From Halobacteriales archaeon QS_9_67_15 (GTDB lineage: Archaea > Halobacteriota > Halobacteria > Halobacteriales > Haloarculaceae), in contig PXSD01000124.1 of the NCBI GenBank assembly GCA_003023165.1, positions 1 through 16,295 of the forward strand: DNA of 16,295 bases, given 5' to 3'. Both the position numbers and the translations under genes were made by a program. Positions 6,873 to 13,527 of this stretch are shown in pieces (the stretch's first letter is position 1; each line of letters starts with the position of its first letter). The notes under the pieces are model-generated. The model was not told where the DNA came from and searched no databases. It worked only from the letters and a program-made list of their open reading frames with translations.

Positions 6873-7214
6873 CTACGACGACAGGACCGCGGTCGCCTCT
6901 ACCTCGACGCAGAACGCCTCGTCGACCAGTCGACTCACCTCGACCATCGTCGACGCTGGACGCACGTCGCCGAACATCTCGCCGTGGGCGCGACCGATGG
7001 ACTCGTAGTCGTCGATGTCGGTGACGTACATGCGCGTGCGAACGACATCGGAGACATCCGCTCCCACTTCCGCCAGGGCCGCTTTGACGATTTCGAGCGC
7101 CGCGACCGTCTGTTCGTAGGCGGTGTCGCCGACGACGTCGCCGTCGTCATCGACCGGTGTCGTCCCCGAGACGTGGACCTGGCCGTCGACGGCAACGGCG
7201 CGCGAGTATCCCAC
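6873..7214 (-). CDS. RidA (YjgF/YER057c/UK114) family protein
   Basis: RidA relatives form trimers that bind small metabolites at subunit interfaces; canonical members hydrolyse reactive enamines and imines. The fold is clear from VHVSGTTPVDDDGDVVGD (13-30), the helix AYEQTVAALEIVKAALAE, VVRTRMYVTDID and RPASTMVEVSRLV (85-97). The Arg that defines imine deaminases (E. coli Arg105, in PARSCVEV) is replaced by Ser88 (PASTMVEV), so deaminase activity is doubtful. The GTG at 7214 is the first usable start, but coding similarity continues upstream in frame to an ATG at 7259 (MSR, stop, TVSSGTEWESF), interrupted by TAG at 7250-7248. The gene is 58 bases upstream of menB in the same direction. Translation from GTG would lack the usual first beta strand. 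Confidence 0.82.
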   Translation of the reverse strand: MGYSRAVAVDGQVHVSGTTPVDDDGDVVGDTAYEQTVAALEIVKAALAEVGADVSDVVRTRMYVTDIDDYESIGRAHGEMFGDVRPASTMVEVSRLVDEAFCVEVEATAVLSS

Positions 7215-7259
7215 GAACGACTCCCACTCGGTCCCGCTGGAGACAGTCTAGCGCGACAT
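7215..7259 (-). other. Likely original N-terminus of the RidA-family gene, with an in-frame amber codon
   Basis: Read from ATG at 7259 the codons give M-S-R, then TAG (7250-7248), then T-V-S-S-G-T-E-W-E-S-F, continuing in frame into the annotated gene. The SSGTxWE stretch before VGYSRAV is typical of haloarchaeal RidA-like proteins, so this looks like the ancestral start with codon 4 now a stop. A single base change could make it sense. Confidence 0.6.
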
Positions 7260-7268
7260 GTGTGTCGG

Positions 7269-7289
7269 CTGACGGGCGAACACCGTCAG
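7269..7289. promoter_or_regulatory. Inverted repeat CTGACGG-N7-CCGTCAG upstream of the RidA-family gene
   Basis: The perfect 7-base arms (7269-7275 and 7283-7289) lie 10-30 bases upstream of the ATG at 7259, inside the divergent promoter region. The position and symmetry suit a repressor operator that would block the promoter. No regulator is assigned. Confidence 0.4.
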
Positions 7290-7343
7290 TATTGCGGTCG
7301 GTGGCCGACTCCTCGCGTCCGGTGGCAGGCAGGGTCCCACGAC

Positions 7344-7357
7344 TATCGAAATCGATA
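7344..7357. promoter_or_regulatory. Palindrome TATCGA-AA-TCGATA upstream of the J-domain gene
   Basis: The perfect 6-base arms with a 2-base spacer lie 16 bases upstream of the TTTTAA element at 7373-7378. This is where an activator site or operator would be in an archaeal promoter. Confidence 0.35.
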
Positions 7358-7372
7358 CAGTGGTCGCAGCCA

Positions 7373-7378
7373 TTTTAA
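7373..7378 (+). promoter_or_regulatory. Possible TATA box of the J-domain gene
   Basis: TTTTAA is 41-46 bases before the ATG at 7419, which would give a leader of roughly 15 bases. No purine-rich ribosome binding site is seen in that leader. Confidence 0.35.
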
Positions 7379-7418
7379 CGAAGTCACCCGAATCACAGAC
7401 GTTACACTCGCGCTCACC

Positions 7419-8510
7419 ATGACAGAAACCTTCTACGACCGTCTCGGCGTCCCGACCGACGCGACGACCGAGGAGATTGAGACCGCCTACCGGGAGGCGA
7501 TCAAGCAGGTCCATCCGGACGTGAGCGACAACGTCGACGCCGGCGAGCGCACGAAGCGGCTGAACAAGGCGAAGCGCGTCCTCACCGACGACGAGGAGCG
7601 CGCTCGATACGACCGACTGGGACACGACTCGTACATCGGTGACGGAGGTGACGCGTCCGGAACGGCGTCGGACTCGCAGGCGGGCGACGGAGACGGTTCG
7701 CCGTCAGGTGACCGGACCCGAGGTGCTCGTGGAGACGAGAGCGAGCGCGGAGAGGGTGCTGAGTGGACGGACCGGTCGCCGAGCGAGAGCGCGTGGCAGC
7801 GCTCCAAACGGAGCGAACGCCGGTCGGGGCGACGCCGCGAGAGACACGCCGGTCCGCGCTGGAACGAGGGATCCGGCGACAGGCACAGTCAGCGGGCGCG
7901 TGACCGTCGGACTCGAAGGACCGACGGACGTGCGAGCGGGCAGACTGCCGGTTCGGCGGGACGGTCCGTCGACGGGACGACGCGCTCGCGGACCGACTCG
8001 AGCGGGCCGAGCTGGCAGTCGAACGGCGTCACCGACGGCAGCCCCTTCCGGTCGGGGGACCGCCGGGCCGCGGCCGGGTCGACGGCGAGCCCGAACGTCG
8101 ACTGGTCGTGGAACGCCTGGGAGTCGACCGGCGCGTGGGCCGTCCGGCAGGGCTCGAACGCGGGACGGCGACTCAGACCGAGTCGGTTGTTTCCGACGAC
8201 GCAGTCGACGGTTCTCCTCGGGTCAATATTCTTCTGTTACCCGTTTTTCGTCGGCAGCATGCTGTACCCGCCGTTCCCTCTGGTCGCGCGCCTGGCGGTC
8301 GCCGTCTGTACGCTCCTGACGTTCGCCTGCCTGCTCTCGATCCCCGAAGCGGCCGTCATCGTCTTCGGCCTCTGGAGCGTCCTCGTCCCGCTCGGGCTCC
8401 TCGTCGTCCCCGGCCTGAGCCTGTTCTCGCTCGCCGGCGTCATCGGCCTCGTCGCGACGTGGGTCCCGCTCGGGCTGTCGGTGTTGACGTTCACCATCGT
8501 CCGGCCCTGA
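7419..8510 (+). CDS. Membrane-anchored J-domain (DnaJ-like) protein
   Basis: Residues 4-68 form a J domain: FYDRLGVPTDATTEEIETAY, the HPD motif at 32-34 (QVHPDVSDN), and AKRVLTDDEERARYDRLG. J domains stimulate the ATPase of DnaK/Hsp70. There is no Gly/Phe region, zinc-finger domain or C-terminal substrate domain of a true DnaJ. Instead residues 72-255 are low-complexity, rich in Ser, Gly, Arg and Asp, and include many tryptophans near WSWNAWES (229-236). Residues 262-360 then hold three or four hydrophobic segments (about 264-284, 288-307, 310-331 and 333-360). The likely product recruits DnaK to the membrane. ATG at 7419 begins the J domain directly; the frame is open further upstream but that is not protein-like. 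The gene ends 21 bases from the convergent menD and separates menD from menB. Confidence 0.88.
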   Translation: MTETFYDRLGVPTDATTEEIETAYREAIKQVHPDVSDNVDAGERTKRLNKAKRVLTDDEERARYDRLGHDSYIGDGGDASGTASDSQAGDGDGSPSGDRTRGARGDESERGEGAEWTDRSPSESAWQRSKRSERRSGRRRERHAGPRWNEGSGDRHSQRARDRRTRRTDGRASGQTAGSAGRSVDGTTRSRTDSSGPSWQSNGVTDGSPFRSGDRRAAAGSTASPNVDWSWNAWESTGAWAVRQGSNAGRRLRPSRLFPTTQSTVLLGSIFFCYPFFVGSMLYPPFPLVARLAVAVCTLLTFACLLSIPEAAVIVFGLWSVLVPLGLLVVPGLSLFSLAGVIGLVATWVPLGLSVLTFTIVRP

Positions 8511-8531
8511 CGACGGGCGAACGCAGGGTCT

Positions 8532-10307
8532 TCAGCCCTCGTCCGCGATCCGTTCACAGACCCGCTCGTGGAGGCGCTCGCGGCGACGGTGGCTCGCTTC
8601 GCCGTCCGTCCGAACCTCGACGACCTGCGTCCCCTCGCTGTCGAGCGAGTCCCGATACACCGTCGCGAACTGGTCGACGGTCGCGCGCTCGAACTCGAGG
8701 TCGTAGAGGTCCGCCGAGGGCTCGAAGTCGAGCCCGTGGGGCGTCCGGAACTGGTCGGTGAACGGCGGGTCGAACGACTCGATGGGGAGCAGGTGGAAGA
8801 TGCCGCCGCCGTCGTTGTTGACCAGGACGACGGTCGCGTCGACGCCGCAGCGGGCGACCGAGAGGAGCCCGTTCATGTCGTGGTAGTACGCGAGGTCGCC
8901 GGTCACGAGCACCAGCGAGTCGTCGGTCGCGCTCCCCGCACCCAGCGCGGTACTGGTGATCCCGTCGATACCGCTGGCTCCGCGGTTACCCAGGACGGCG
9001 AGGTCCGCCGAGCGCGGCCGTCCGAAGCGGTCGCAGTCCCTGACCGGCATGCTGTTCGAGACGAACACCGTCGCCGGGTCGGGTGCGTTCGCGACGACGT
9101 CGGCGAGGACCGCCCCCTCGAAGGGGTCCTCGGCCGCCGCGCGCTCGACGAGGTCCCAGTGCGTCCGCTCTGCGCGCTCGAACCGACCGCGCCACGTCGC
9201 CAGTTCGTGGCTGTTCCCGTCCGTCACGCCGCCGAGTCGGTCGGCGAGTGCCGACGAGACGGCCGACGGGTCGGCCTCGAGGTAGTCTGTCGCCGTGAAC
9301 TCCGCCTCCGGCCAGTCGCCGGCCGGATCGATGACGACCTGGCGAGCGTCCGCGTCGCGGAGGAACTGCCGCAGCACCTTCGAGGTGGGCGACGCGCCGA
9401 CACGGACGACGAACTCCGGGTCCGGCCACCCCTCCGCGTCGAGGTACGAATCGTAGCCGCCACAGACCAGGTGGTCGTCGACGAGCGGCCCGTAGCGCAG
9501 TCCCGAGAGCGGGTCGGCCAGCAGCGGCCACCCCGTCGCGTCGAGGAGGTCGCCGACCGCGTCCGCGCCGCAGGTCCCTGGATTCAGCGGTCCGGCGACA
9601 ACCAGCCCGCGCCTCGTCTCGTCCGCGACAGCGGCGATCTCGTCGACTGCACGGCTGTCCGGTTCAAGTCGTCCGCCCGCGGTCTGGACGAACGGCCCGT
9701 CGCGACCCTCGGCCCCGAGCGGCGCAGTTTCCGACAGCGACTCGGGCACGTCGCCCGGCTCCTCTGTGGGTTCGAGCGGCTTCGCAACGGGGACGTTCAG
9801 GTGGACCGGGCCCGGATTCGCACCGGTCGTCTTCGCGACGGCGCGGTCCGCGGCCACCCGGAGCGCGCGGAGTCGCCGTGGTTCGGGTGCTGGCTCCGGG
9901 AGCGTCTTGTACCAGCGGACGGCGTCGCCGTAGAGCTTCGTCTGGTCGACGGTCTGGTTCGCACCGCTGTCCGTGAGTTCGGCCGGTCGGTCTGCCGTGA
10001 GCACCAGCAGCGGGACGCGCGACTGGTTGGCCTCGATCACGGCCGGGTGGTAGTTCGCCGCCGCGGTCCCGGACGTACAGACCAGCGCTGTCGGTTCGCC
10101 CGTTCGTCGGCCGCGTCCGAGCGCGAAAAACGCCGCCGACCGCTCGTCGAGCACGGAGTACACCTCGACGTCGGGGTGGTCCGCGAACGCCACCGTCAGC
10201 GGCGTCGACCGACTCCCGGGAGAGATACAGGCCGCGGTGACGCCGCTGGAGACGAGTTCGTCGACGAGCGTTCGGCCCCACAGCGTGGCGCGGTTCGGTA
10301 CCGTCAT
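8532..10307 (-). CDS. menD: SEPHCHC synthase (MenD)
   Basis: MenD is a thiamine-diphosphate enzyme that adds a succinyl-semialdehyde unit from 2-oxoglutarate to isochorismate; it is the first committed menaquinone step. The 591-residue protein has the N-terminal SPGSRSTPL (29-37), the catalytic Glu55 in LDERSAAFFALG, and GTAAANYHPAVIEA (80-93) with LTADRPAELTDSGANQTVDQ (103-122). The C-terminal cofactor site includes GNRGASGIDG (440-449), GDLAYYHDMNG (470-480) and NNDGGGIF (497-504). It is full length for the family. ATG at 10307 is preceded by a mini-ORF that links it to menF. It is convergent with the J-domain gene with only 21 bases between the stops. Long open frames on the opposite strand here are shadows. 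Confidence 0.95.
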   Translation of the reverse strand: MTVPNRATLWGRTLVDELVSSGVTAACISPGSRSTPLTVAFADHPDVEVYSVLDERSAAFFALGRGRRTGEPTALVCTSGTAAANYHPAVIEANQSRVPLLVLTADRPAELTDSGANQTVDQTKLYGDAVRWYKTLPEPAPEPRRLRALRVAADRAVAKTTGANPGPVHLNVPVAKPLEPTEEPGDVPESLSETAPLGAEGRDGPFVQTAGGRLEPDSRAVDEIAAVADETRRGLVVAGPLNPGTCGADAVGDLLDATGWPLLADPLSGLRYGPLVDDHLVCGGYDSYLDAEGWPDPEFVVRVGASPTSKVLRQFLRDADARQVVIDPAGDWPEAEFTATDYLEADPSAVSSALADRLGGVTDGNSHELATWRGRFERAERTHWDLVERAAAEDPFEGAVLADVVANAPDPATVFVSNSMPVRDCDRFGRPRSADLAVLGNRGASGIDGITSTALGAGSATDDSLVLVTGDLAYYHDMNGLLSVARCGVDATVVLVNNDGGGIFHLLPIESFDPPFTDQFRTPHGLDFEPSADLYDLEFERATVDQFATVYRDSLDSEGTQVVEVRTDGEASHRRRERLHERVCERIADEG

Positions 10308-10369
10308 GGGCGTGCCCTCCAGCGGCCGTTCGCTCCCGTTTGCCTCCGCCTGCGACCGGGTTCGGTCAT
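10304..10369 (-). CDS. Possible coupling mini-ORF between menF and menD
   Basis: The 58 bases between menF and menD hold a 21-codon ORF. Its ATG (10369-10367) overlaps the menF stop as ATGA, and its TGA (10306-10304) overlaps the menD ATG as ATGA. The predicted peptide is highly basic, starting MTEPGRRRRQTG, with seven Arg and one Trp. Such double overlaps could let ribosomes re-initiate from menF through to menD. It may also be chance, since ATGA overlaps are short. No homology is recognised. Confidence 0.25.
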   Translation of the reverse strand: MTEPGRRRRQTGANGRWRARP

Positions 10370-11712
10370 TCGAGTGCGTCGAGGACCGGGCGGTACTTCA
10401 ACTGTACCTCGTCCCACTCGTGGTCGGGGTCGCTGTCGGCGACGAGCCCGTTGCCGGCGAACAGCGTCGCCCGTCGGTCGGTGCCGACCGCCGAGCGGAT
10501 CGCGACCGCGAAGGTCCCGTTGCCCTCGGCGTCGAACCAGCCGACCGGCGAGGCGTACCAGCCCCGCTCGAACGCCTCCGTCTCCGTGATCGTCTGCAGC
10601 GCCTCGTCCGGGGGGAGCCCGCCGACCGCCGGGGTCGGGTGGAGCGCTTCGACGAGCGAGAGGACGTGGTCGTCCTCGGCGAGGTCCGCCGTGATCGGGG
10701 TCTGGAGGTGCTGGACCGTGTCGAGCCGACGCACGGACCGGTCCCCCGTCGAGATCGACGTGGCGAACGGGTCCAGTTGCGCCCTGACCGCTTCGACGAC
10801 GAGTTCGTGTTCGTGGCTGTCCTTCTCGCTCTCCTGGAGTTCCCGCGCCAGCCATTCGTCCTCCTCGGGCGTGTCGCCCCGACCCGTCGAGCCGGCGAGC
10901 GCCGCGGTCTCGACCGTGCGCCCGTCGCGACTGACCAACCGCTCGGGCGTCGCGCCGAAGAACTGTCCCGCGCCCTCCGGTGCGACGAGGAAGCGGAAGC
11001 AGTCGGGGTAGGTCTCCGAGAGCCGCTCGTAGAGGGTCGGGACCGAGAGCGCGTCCCGGAGGTCCACGGTCAGTGCCTGCGCGAGGACGACCTTCCTGAG
11101 TGTCCCACGGCCGATCCGTTCGACGGCGGCCTCGACCTGTCGTCGCCAGCCCGCGTCCTCCGGCGTGTACGTCCGTCGCTCGATGCCGGGGCCGGCGGTC
11201 GGGAGGTCGTCCTCCAGACCCGAGATCCGGTCGGTCCACTCGTCCAGTCGCGCTTCGGCAACGGAGTCCGCCGACGGGCCGGTCGCCGTCGAGACGAGCC
11301 ACGTCGCGTCGTCGGCGGTCGAGACGATCAGGACGGCCGGGAGCACGAACTGCGCGTCGGGGAAACCAGTCCATAGGGAGTCACCGTCGTCCTTGTCGTC
11401 CTCGTGGAAGGCGAAGCCGCCGAACAGTCGCGGCCGCGCCGCGCGAGGGAGGTCCGGGGCGACCGTCCGACCGCCGAACAGCGCCTCACCCGCCCGCCGG
11501 ACTGTCTCGAATCGACCCGCACCGTCGACGGTTATCGTCGCCGCCGACCCGCCGGCCGCGACCTGTTGGCCCGCTTCCGACCAGGCGACGGTCGGTCGCG
11601 GGAGTTCCCGGAGCGCGCCCCCCACCGGGACGGGCGCTACTTCGCGGCCGCGCGTCGCGATGGTCGTCTCGTCGGGGTCGGCCGACGACTCGTCACCACG
11701 GAGAGGTTCCAT
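10366..11712 (-). CDS. menF: Isochorismate synthase (MenF)
   Basis: MenF converts chorismate to isochorismate with Mg2+, feeding MenD. The 448-residue protein has a chorismate-binding domain in its C-terminal 270 residues. This contains LRKVVLAQ (205-212) with the catalytic Lys207, FFGATPERLV (251-260), LAGSTGRG (272-279), DSHEHELVVEAVR (298-310), HLQTPI (335-340), LHPTPAVGGLP (357-367), ERGWYASPVGW (382-392) and GNGLVADSDPDHEWDE (420-435). The N-terminal 180 residues are the less conserved half. Entry before menD, in the same direction, favours MenF over the siderophore enzyme EntC or a salicylate synthase. ATG at 11712 is supported by a TATA box about 24-31 bases upstream. It is the first gene of the men cluster, divergent from the ribbon-helix-helix gene. 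Confidence 0.94.
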   Translation of the reverse strand: MEPLRGDESSADPDETTIATRGREVAPVPVGGALRELPRPTVAWSEAGQQVAAGGSAATITVDGAGRFETVRRAGEALFGGRTVAPDLPRAARPRLFGGFAFHEDDKDDGDSLWTGFPDAQFVLPAVLIVSTADDATWLVSTATGPSADSVAEARLDEWTDRISGLEDDLPTAGPGIERRTYTPEDAGWRRQVEAAVERIGRGTLRKVVLAQALTVDLRDALSVPTLYERLSETYPDCFRFLVAPEGAGQFFGATPERLVSRDGRTVETAALAGSTGRGDTPEEDEWLARELQESEKDSHEHELVVEAVRAQLDPFATSISTGDRSVRRLDTVQHLQTPITADLAEDDHVLSLVEALHPTPAVGGLPPDEALQTITETEAFERGWYASPVGWFDAEGNGTFAVAIRSAVGTDRRATLFAGNGLVADSDPDHEWDEVQLKYRPVLDALE

Positions 11713-11735
11713 CTTCAGGCGCTTGGGACCGTACG

Positions 11736-11743
11736 CCTTTTAG
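11736..11743 (-). promoter_or_regulatory. TATA box of menF
   Basis: CTAAAAGG on the minus strand lies 24-31 bases upstream of the menF ATG at 11712, within a 171-base divergent intergenic region. It fits a leaderless transcript starting the menF-menD unit. Confidence 0.55.
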
Positions 11744-11762
11744 CCTAACTACTTTTTTCGAC

Positions 11763-11780
11763 CCGGTCGAGCGAGACCGG
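11763..11780. promoter_or_regulatory. Inverted repeat CCGGTC-GAGCGA-GACCGG in the menF divergent region
   Basis: Perfect 6-base arms lie 20 bases upstream of the menF TATA box (reading minus) and about 70 bases before the plus-strand TATA box. The position could suit an activator or repressor of menF. Six-base GC arms are not rare in this genome. Confidence 0.3.
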
Positions 11781-11848
11781 CAGCCGTGCTGCAGTCGGAA
11801 AAATCGCACGAATGAGGGCGTCCTGCCGAAACGAGACCCCCGTCAGAG

Positions 11849-11855
11849 TTAAATA
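11849..11855 (+). promoter_or_regulatory. TATA box of the ribbon-helix-helix gene
   Basis: TTAAATA lies 29-35 bases upstream of the ATG at 11884, which would give a leader of zero to a few bases. Confidence 0.6.
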
Positions 11856-11883
11856 CCCCCTGACCGAAGAGTCGGTGAATCCG

Positions 11884-12099
11884 ATGCCCAAGGTTGATCT
11901 CACGATCCCCGAACACCTCGAGATGCGAATCACCCAGCTCGTCGAGGACGGTGAGTTCCTCAACCGGGAGGAGGCCATCGAGGACCTGCTGTCGACGGGG
12001 CTGAAGGCATACAAGACGAGCGGACCGATGGACGACGACGACGAGGCGGGCTACGAGGACGACGGGATGATGGGCCACGACGACGAATACGTCTTCTGA
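11884..12099 (+). CDS. Ribbon-helix-helix (CopG-like) micro-protein
   Basis: This 71-residue protein begins with a ribbon-helix-helix pattern: a beta strand (PKVDLTIPEH, 2-11), a first helix (LEMRITQLVEDG) and a second helix (NREEAIEDLLSTGLKAY, 27-43). Such proteins bind DNA as dimers. The last 28 residues are very acidic and end in MMGHDDEYVF, a tail I associate with a conserved haloarchaeal family (possibly DUF7120, from memory and not checked). I chose ATG at 11884 because the domain starts there and a TATA box lies just upstream; the open frame to the left is not protein-like. It is divergent from menF, so it is a possible regulator of the men genes, but that is only inference from position. 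Confidence 0.82.
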   Translation: MPKVDLTIPEHLEMRITQLVEDGEFLNREEAIEDLLSTGLKAYKTSGPMDDDDEAGYEDDGMMGHDDEYVF

Positions 12100-12139
12100 C
12101 CGGCGCGCGGACTCTTTGTGAGCCACTGACGGACAATTC

Positions 12140-12144
12140 TTAAA
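12140..12144 (+). promoter_or_regulatory. TATA box of the UPF0058 gene
   Basis: TTCTTAAAC with core TTAAA at 12140-12144 lies 25-29 bases before the ATG at 12169, indicating an independent leaderless transcript 40 bases after the preceding gene. Confidence 0.6.
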
Positions 12145-12168
12145 CCGGCCGTTACCCTACGGACGCAC

Positions 12169-12447
12169 ATGCACAAGGACGAGCTGCTCGAACTCCACGC
12201 GCAGATGGTGACGATCAAGGACTACTTCAAAGACCTCGAGGACGTCGACTCGACGCTGTTCGACGCGTACGATGGGCTCGACGTGACGCCGGACGACGTC
12301 CACAAGTCCAAGAGCGAACACAAACACGCGGTGTTCGTCCTCGGCAACGCCCTCGCGACCGCCATGAGCGAAGACGAGTTCTCCGACGCCGGTCGCGTCG
12401 GCAAGCGGATGAAGGAGCTCGCCGAGGACGCCGAGAAGAAGCTGTAG
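12169..12447 (+). CDS. UPF0058 family protein
   Basis: This 92-residue protein matches the archaeal UPF0058 pattern: MHKDELLELHAQMVTIKDYF at the N-terminus, then DVTPDDVHKSKSEHKHAVFV (38-57), LGNALA and a charged C-terminal helix (RVGKRMKELAEDAEKKL). It should be all-helical, soluble and acidic. It is widespread in Euryarchaeota and of unknown function. It has its own TATA box and no operon partner in the immediate neighbourhood; the next gene starts 147 bases downstream. Confidence 0.88.
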   Translation: MHKDELLELHAQMVTIKDYFKDLEDVDSTLFDAYDGLDVTPDDVHKSKSEHKHAVFVLGNALATAMSEDEFSDAGRVGKRMKELAEDAEKKL

Positions 12448-12563
12448 CGGCCGCAGTCCCGACGGCAGCTCGTCCCCGGGGTGTGTGGGTAGGCCGTCGT
12501 CTGGCCGTCGAATCTCTCGTCGGTGAGTCGGTCGCACCTCGAACGGTCGGTCGCGCGCCCGAG

Positions 12564-12570
12564 TCTACTT
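12564..12570 (+). promoter_or_regulatory. Weak TATA-like element of the enoyl-CoA hydratase gene
   Basis: TCTACTT lies 25-31 bases before the ATG at 12595. It is a poor consensus match; only the spacing is right. The rest of the 147-base gap 12448-12594 shows nothing else. Confidence 0.3.
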
Positions 12571-12594
12571 GTCCCTCCCGGTCGGAATCCGCCC

Positions 12595-13386
12595 ATGCGC
12601 GTCGCCGACATCGACAGCGAGAGCGAAGCGATCGCCTGTAGCATCGACGACCGCGGCCGTCTCGCGGTCACGATCGACCGCTCGGACCGTCTCAACGCGG
12701 TCGACGACGCCGTCCGCGAGGAGACCTGCCACCTCCTCGAGGCGGTCGACGACGACGCGGTCCGTTGTGTGACGTTCGAGGGTGCGGGCGAGAAAGCCTT
12801 CAGCGCCGGTGCAGACGTCGACAGCGTCGCGGACCGCACACCCGCGGAGGCGCTCGACGTGACGCCGCTCTACGAAGTGGTCGCCGAGTTTCCGCGGCCG
12901 ACGCTGGCGGCTATCGACGGGTACTGTCTCGGCGGCGGCCACGAACTCGCACTCGCCTGTGACTTGCGCGTCGCCACGACGGACTCGGAGTTCGGTTTCC
13001 CGGAGATCGGGCTCGGACTCCTCCCGGGCGGCGGCGGTACTCAGCGACTCGTCCGCCTCGTCGGCGAGGCACGCGCGAAGGAACTCGTCTTTCGCGGCGA
13101 TCGCATCGACGCCGAGCGCGCCGCCGACTGGGGCCTGATCAACCGCGCCGTCCCGCCCGAGGCGTTCGACGAGACCGTCGAATCCTACGTCGACGACCTC
13201 GCGAGTGGCCCGCCCGTCGCACTGAAGGTCGCCAAGACCGTCCTCAACAACGCAGAGGACACCAGCCTCGGCGCCGGAATGGCCATGGAGAGTCAGGCCT
13301 TCGGTTTCCTGACGACGACCGAGGACTTCGAGGAAGGACAGCGGGCGTTCCAGGAGGACCGCGAGCCGGAGTTCGAGGGTCGGTGA
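12595..13386 (+). CDS. Enoyl-CoA hydratase/isomerase (crotonase family)
   Basis: This 263-residue crotonase-fold enzyme probably hydrates 2-enoyl-CoA in fatty-acid or amino-acid breakdown. The oxyanion-hole segments FSAGAD (69-74) and GYCLGGGHELALACDLRVA (109-127) are present. Both acid-base glutamates of true enoyl-CoA hydratases are kept: Glu117 (GGGHEL) and Glu137 (FPEIGLGLLPGGGGTQRL). This argues for a hydratase rather than an isomerase or a MenB paralogue, which lack this pair. The C-terminus QRAFQEDREPEFEGR is typical. ATG at 12595 (MRVADIDSES) is preferred; the frame is open to the left but is not protein-like. It is a monocistronic gene; the acyl-CoA substrate cannot be inferred. Confidence 0.9.
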   Translation: MRVADIDSESEAIACSIDDRGRLAVTIDRSDRLNAVDDAVREETCHLLEAVDDDAVRCVTFEGAGEKAFSAGADVDSVADRTPAEALDVTPLYEVVAEFPRPTLAAIDGYCLGGGHELALACDLRVATTDSEFGFPEIGLGLLPGGGGTQRLVRLVGEARAKELVFRGDRIDAERAADWGLINRAVPPEAFDETVESYVDDLASGPPVALKVAKTVLNNAEDTSLGAGMAMESQAFGFLTTTEDFEEGQRAFQEDREPEFEGR

Positions 13387-13424
13387 CCCCGACGAATTTC
13401 CGGGCCACTCTCTCGTCACTCCGT

Positions 13425-13448
13425 CTATCGAGATAGCAGATCTATCTC
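13425..13448. repeat. Overlapping inverted repeats, two alternative hairpins
   Basis: GAGATAG (13430-13436) and CTATCTC (13442-13448) are perfect arms around CAGAT. The same GATAG can instead pair with CTATC at 13425-13429 around GA. The element lies 38 bases after the hydratase stop and about 50 bases upstream of the zinc-finger gene's TATA box. It could be a terminator or a regulator binding site. Confidence 0.4.
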
Positions 13449-13497
13449 CAGAGAACTCGTTCGGGGCGCGAGCCGGTGTTTCAAACTGGACAGTACA

Positions 13498-13504
13498 TTT
13501 TTAT
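13498..13504 (+). promoter_or_regulatory. TATA box of the zinc-finger micro-protein gene
   Basis: TTTTTAT lies 24-30 bases upstream of the ATG at 13528, so a leaderless transcript from that ATG is favoured over the in-frame GTG at 13513. Confidence 0.6.
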
Positions 13505-13527
13505 TCACTAGTGTGGTACCTATACTC

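Noticed and set aside
8568..10589. A 673-residue open frame on the plus strand opposite menD
   Set aside because: It is composed of Arg/Val/Asp-rich shadow sequence typical of GC-rich antisense frames, while menD on the other strand has all expected motifs.
12595..13386. The enoyl-CoA hydratase as a second MenB
   Set aside because: It keeps the two hydratase glutamates (117 and 137) and lacks the MenB SFDAG site and C-terminal YMTDE motif.
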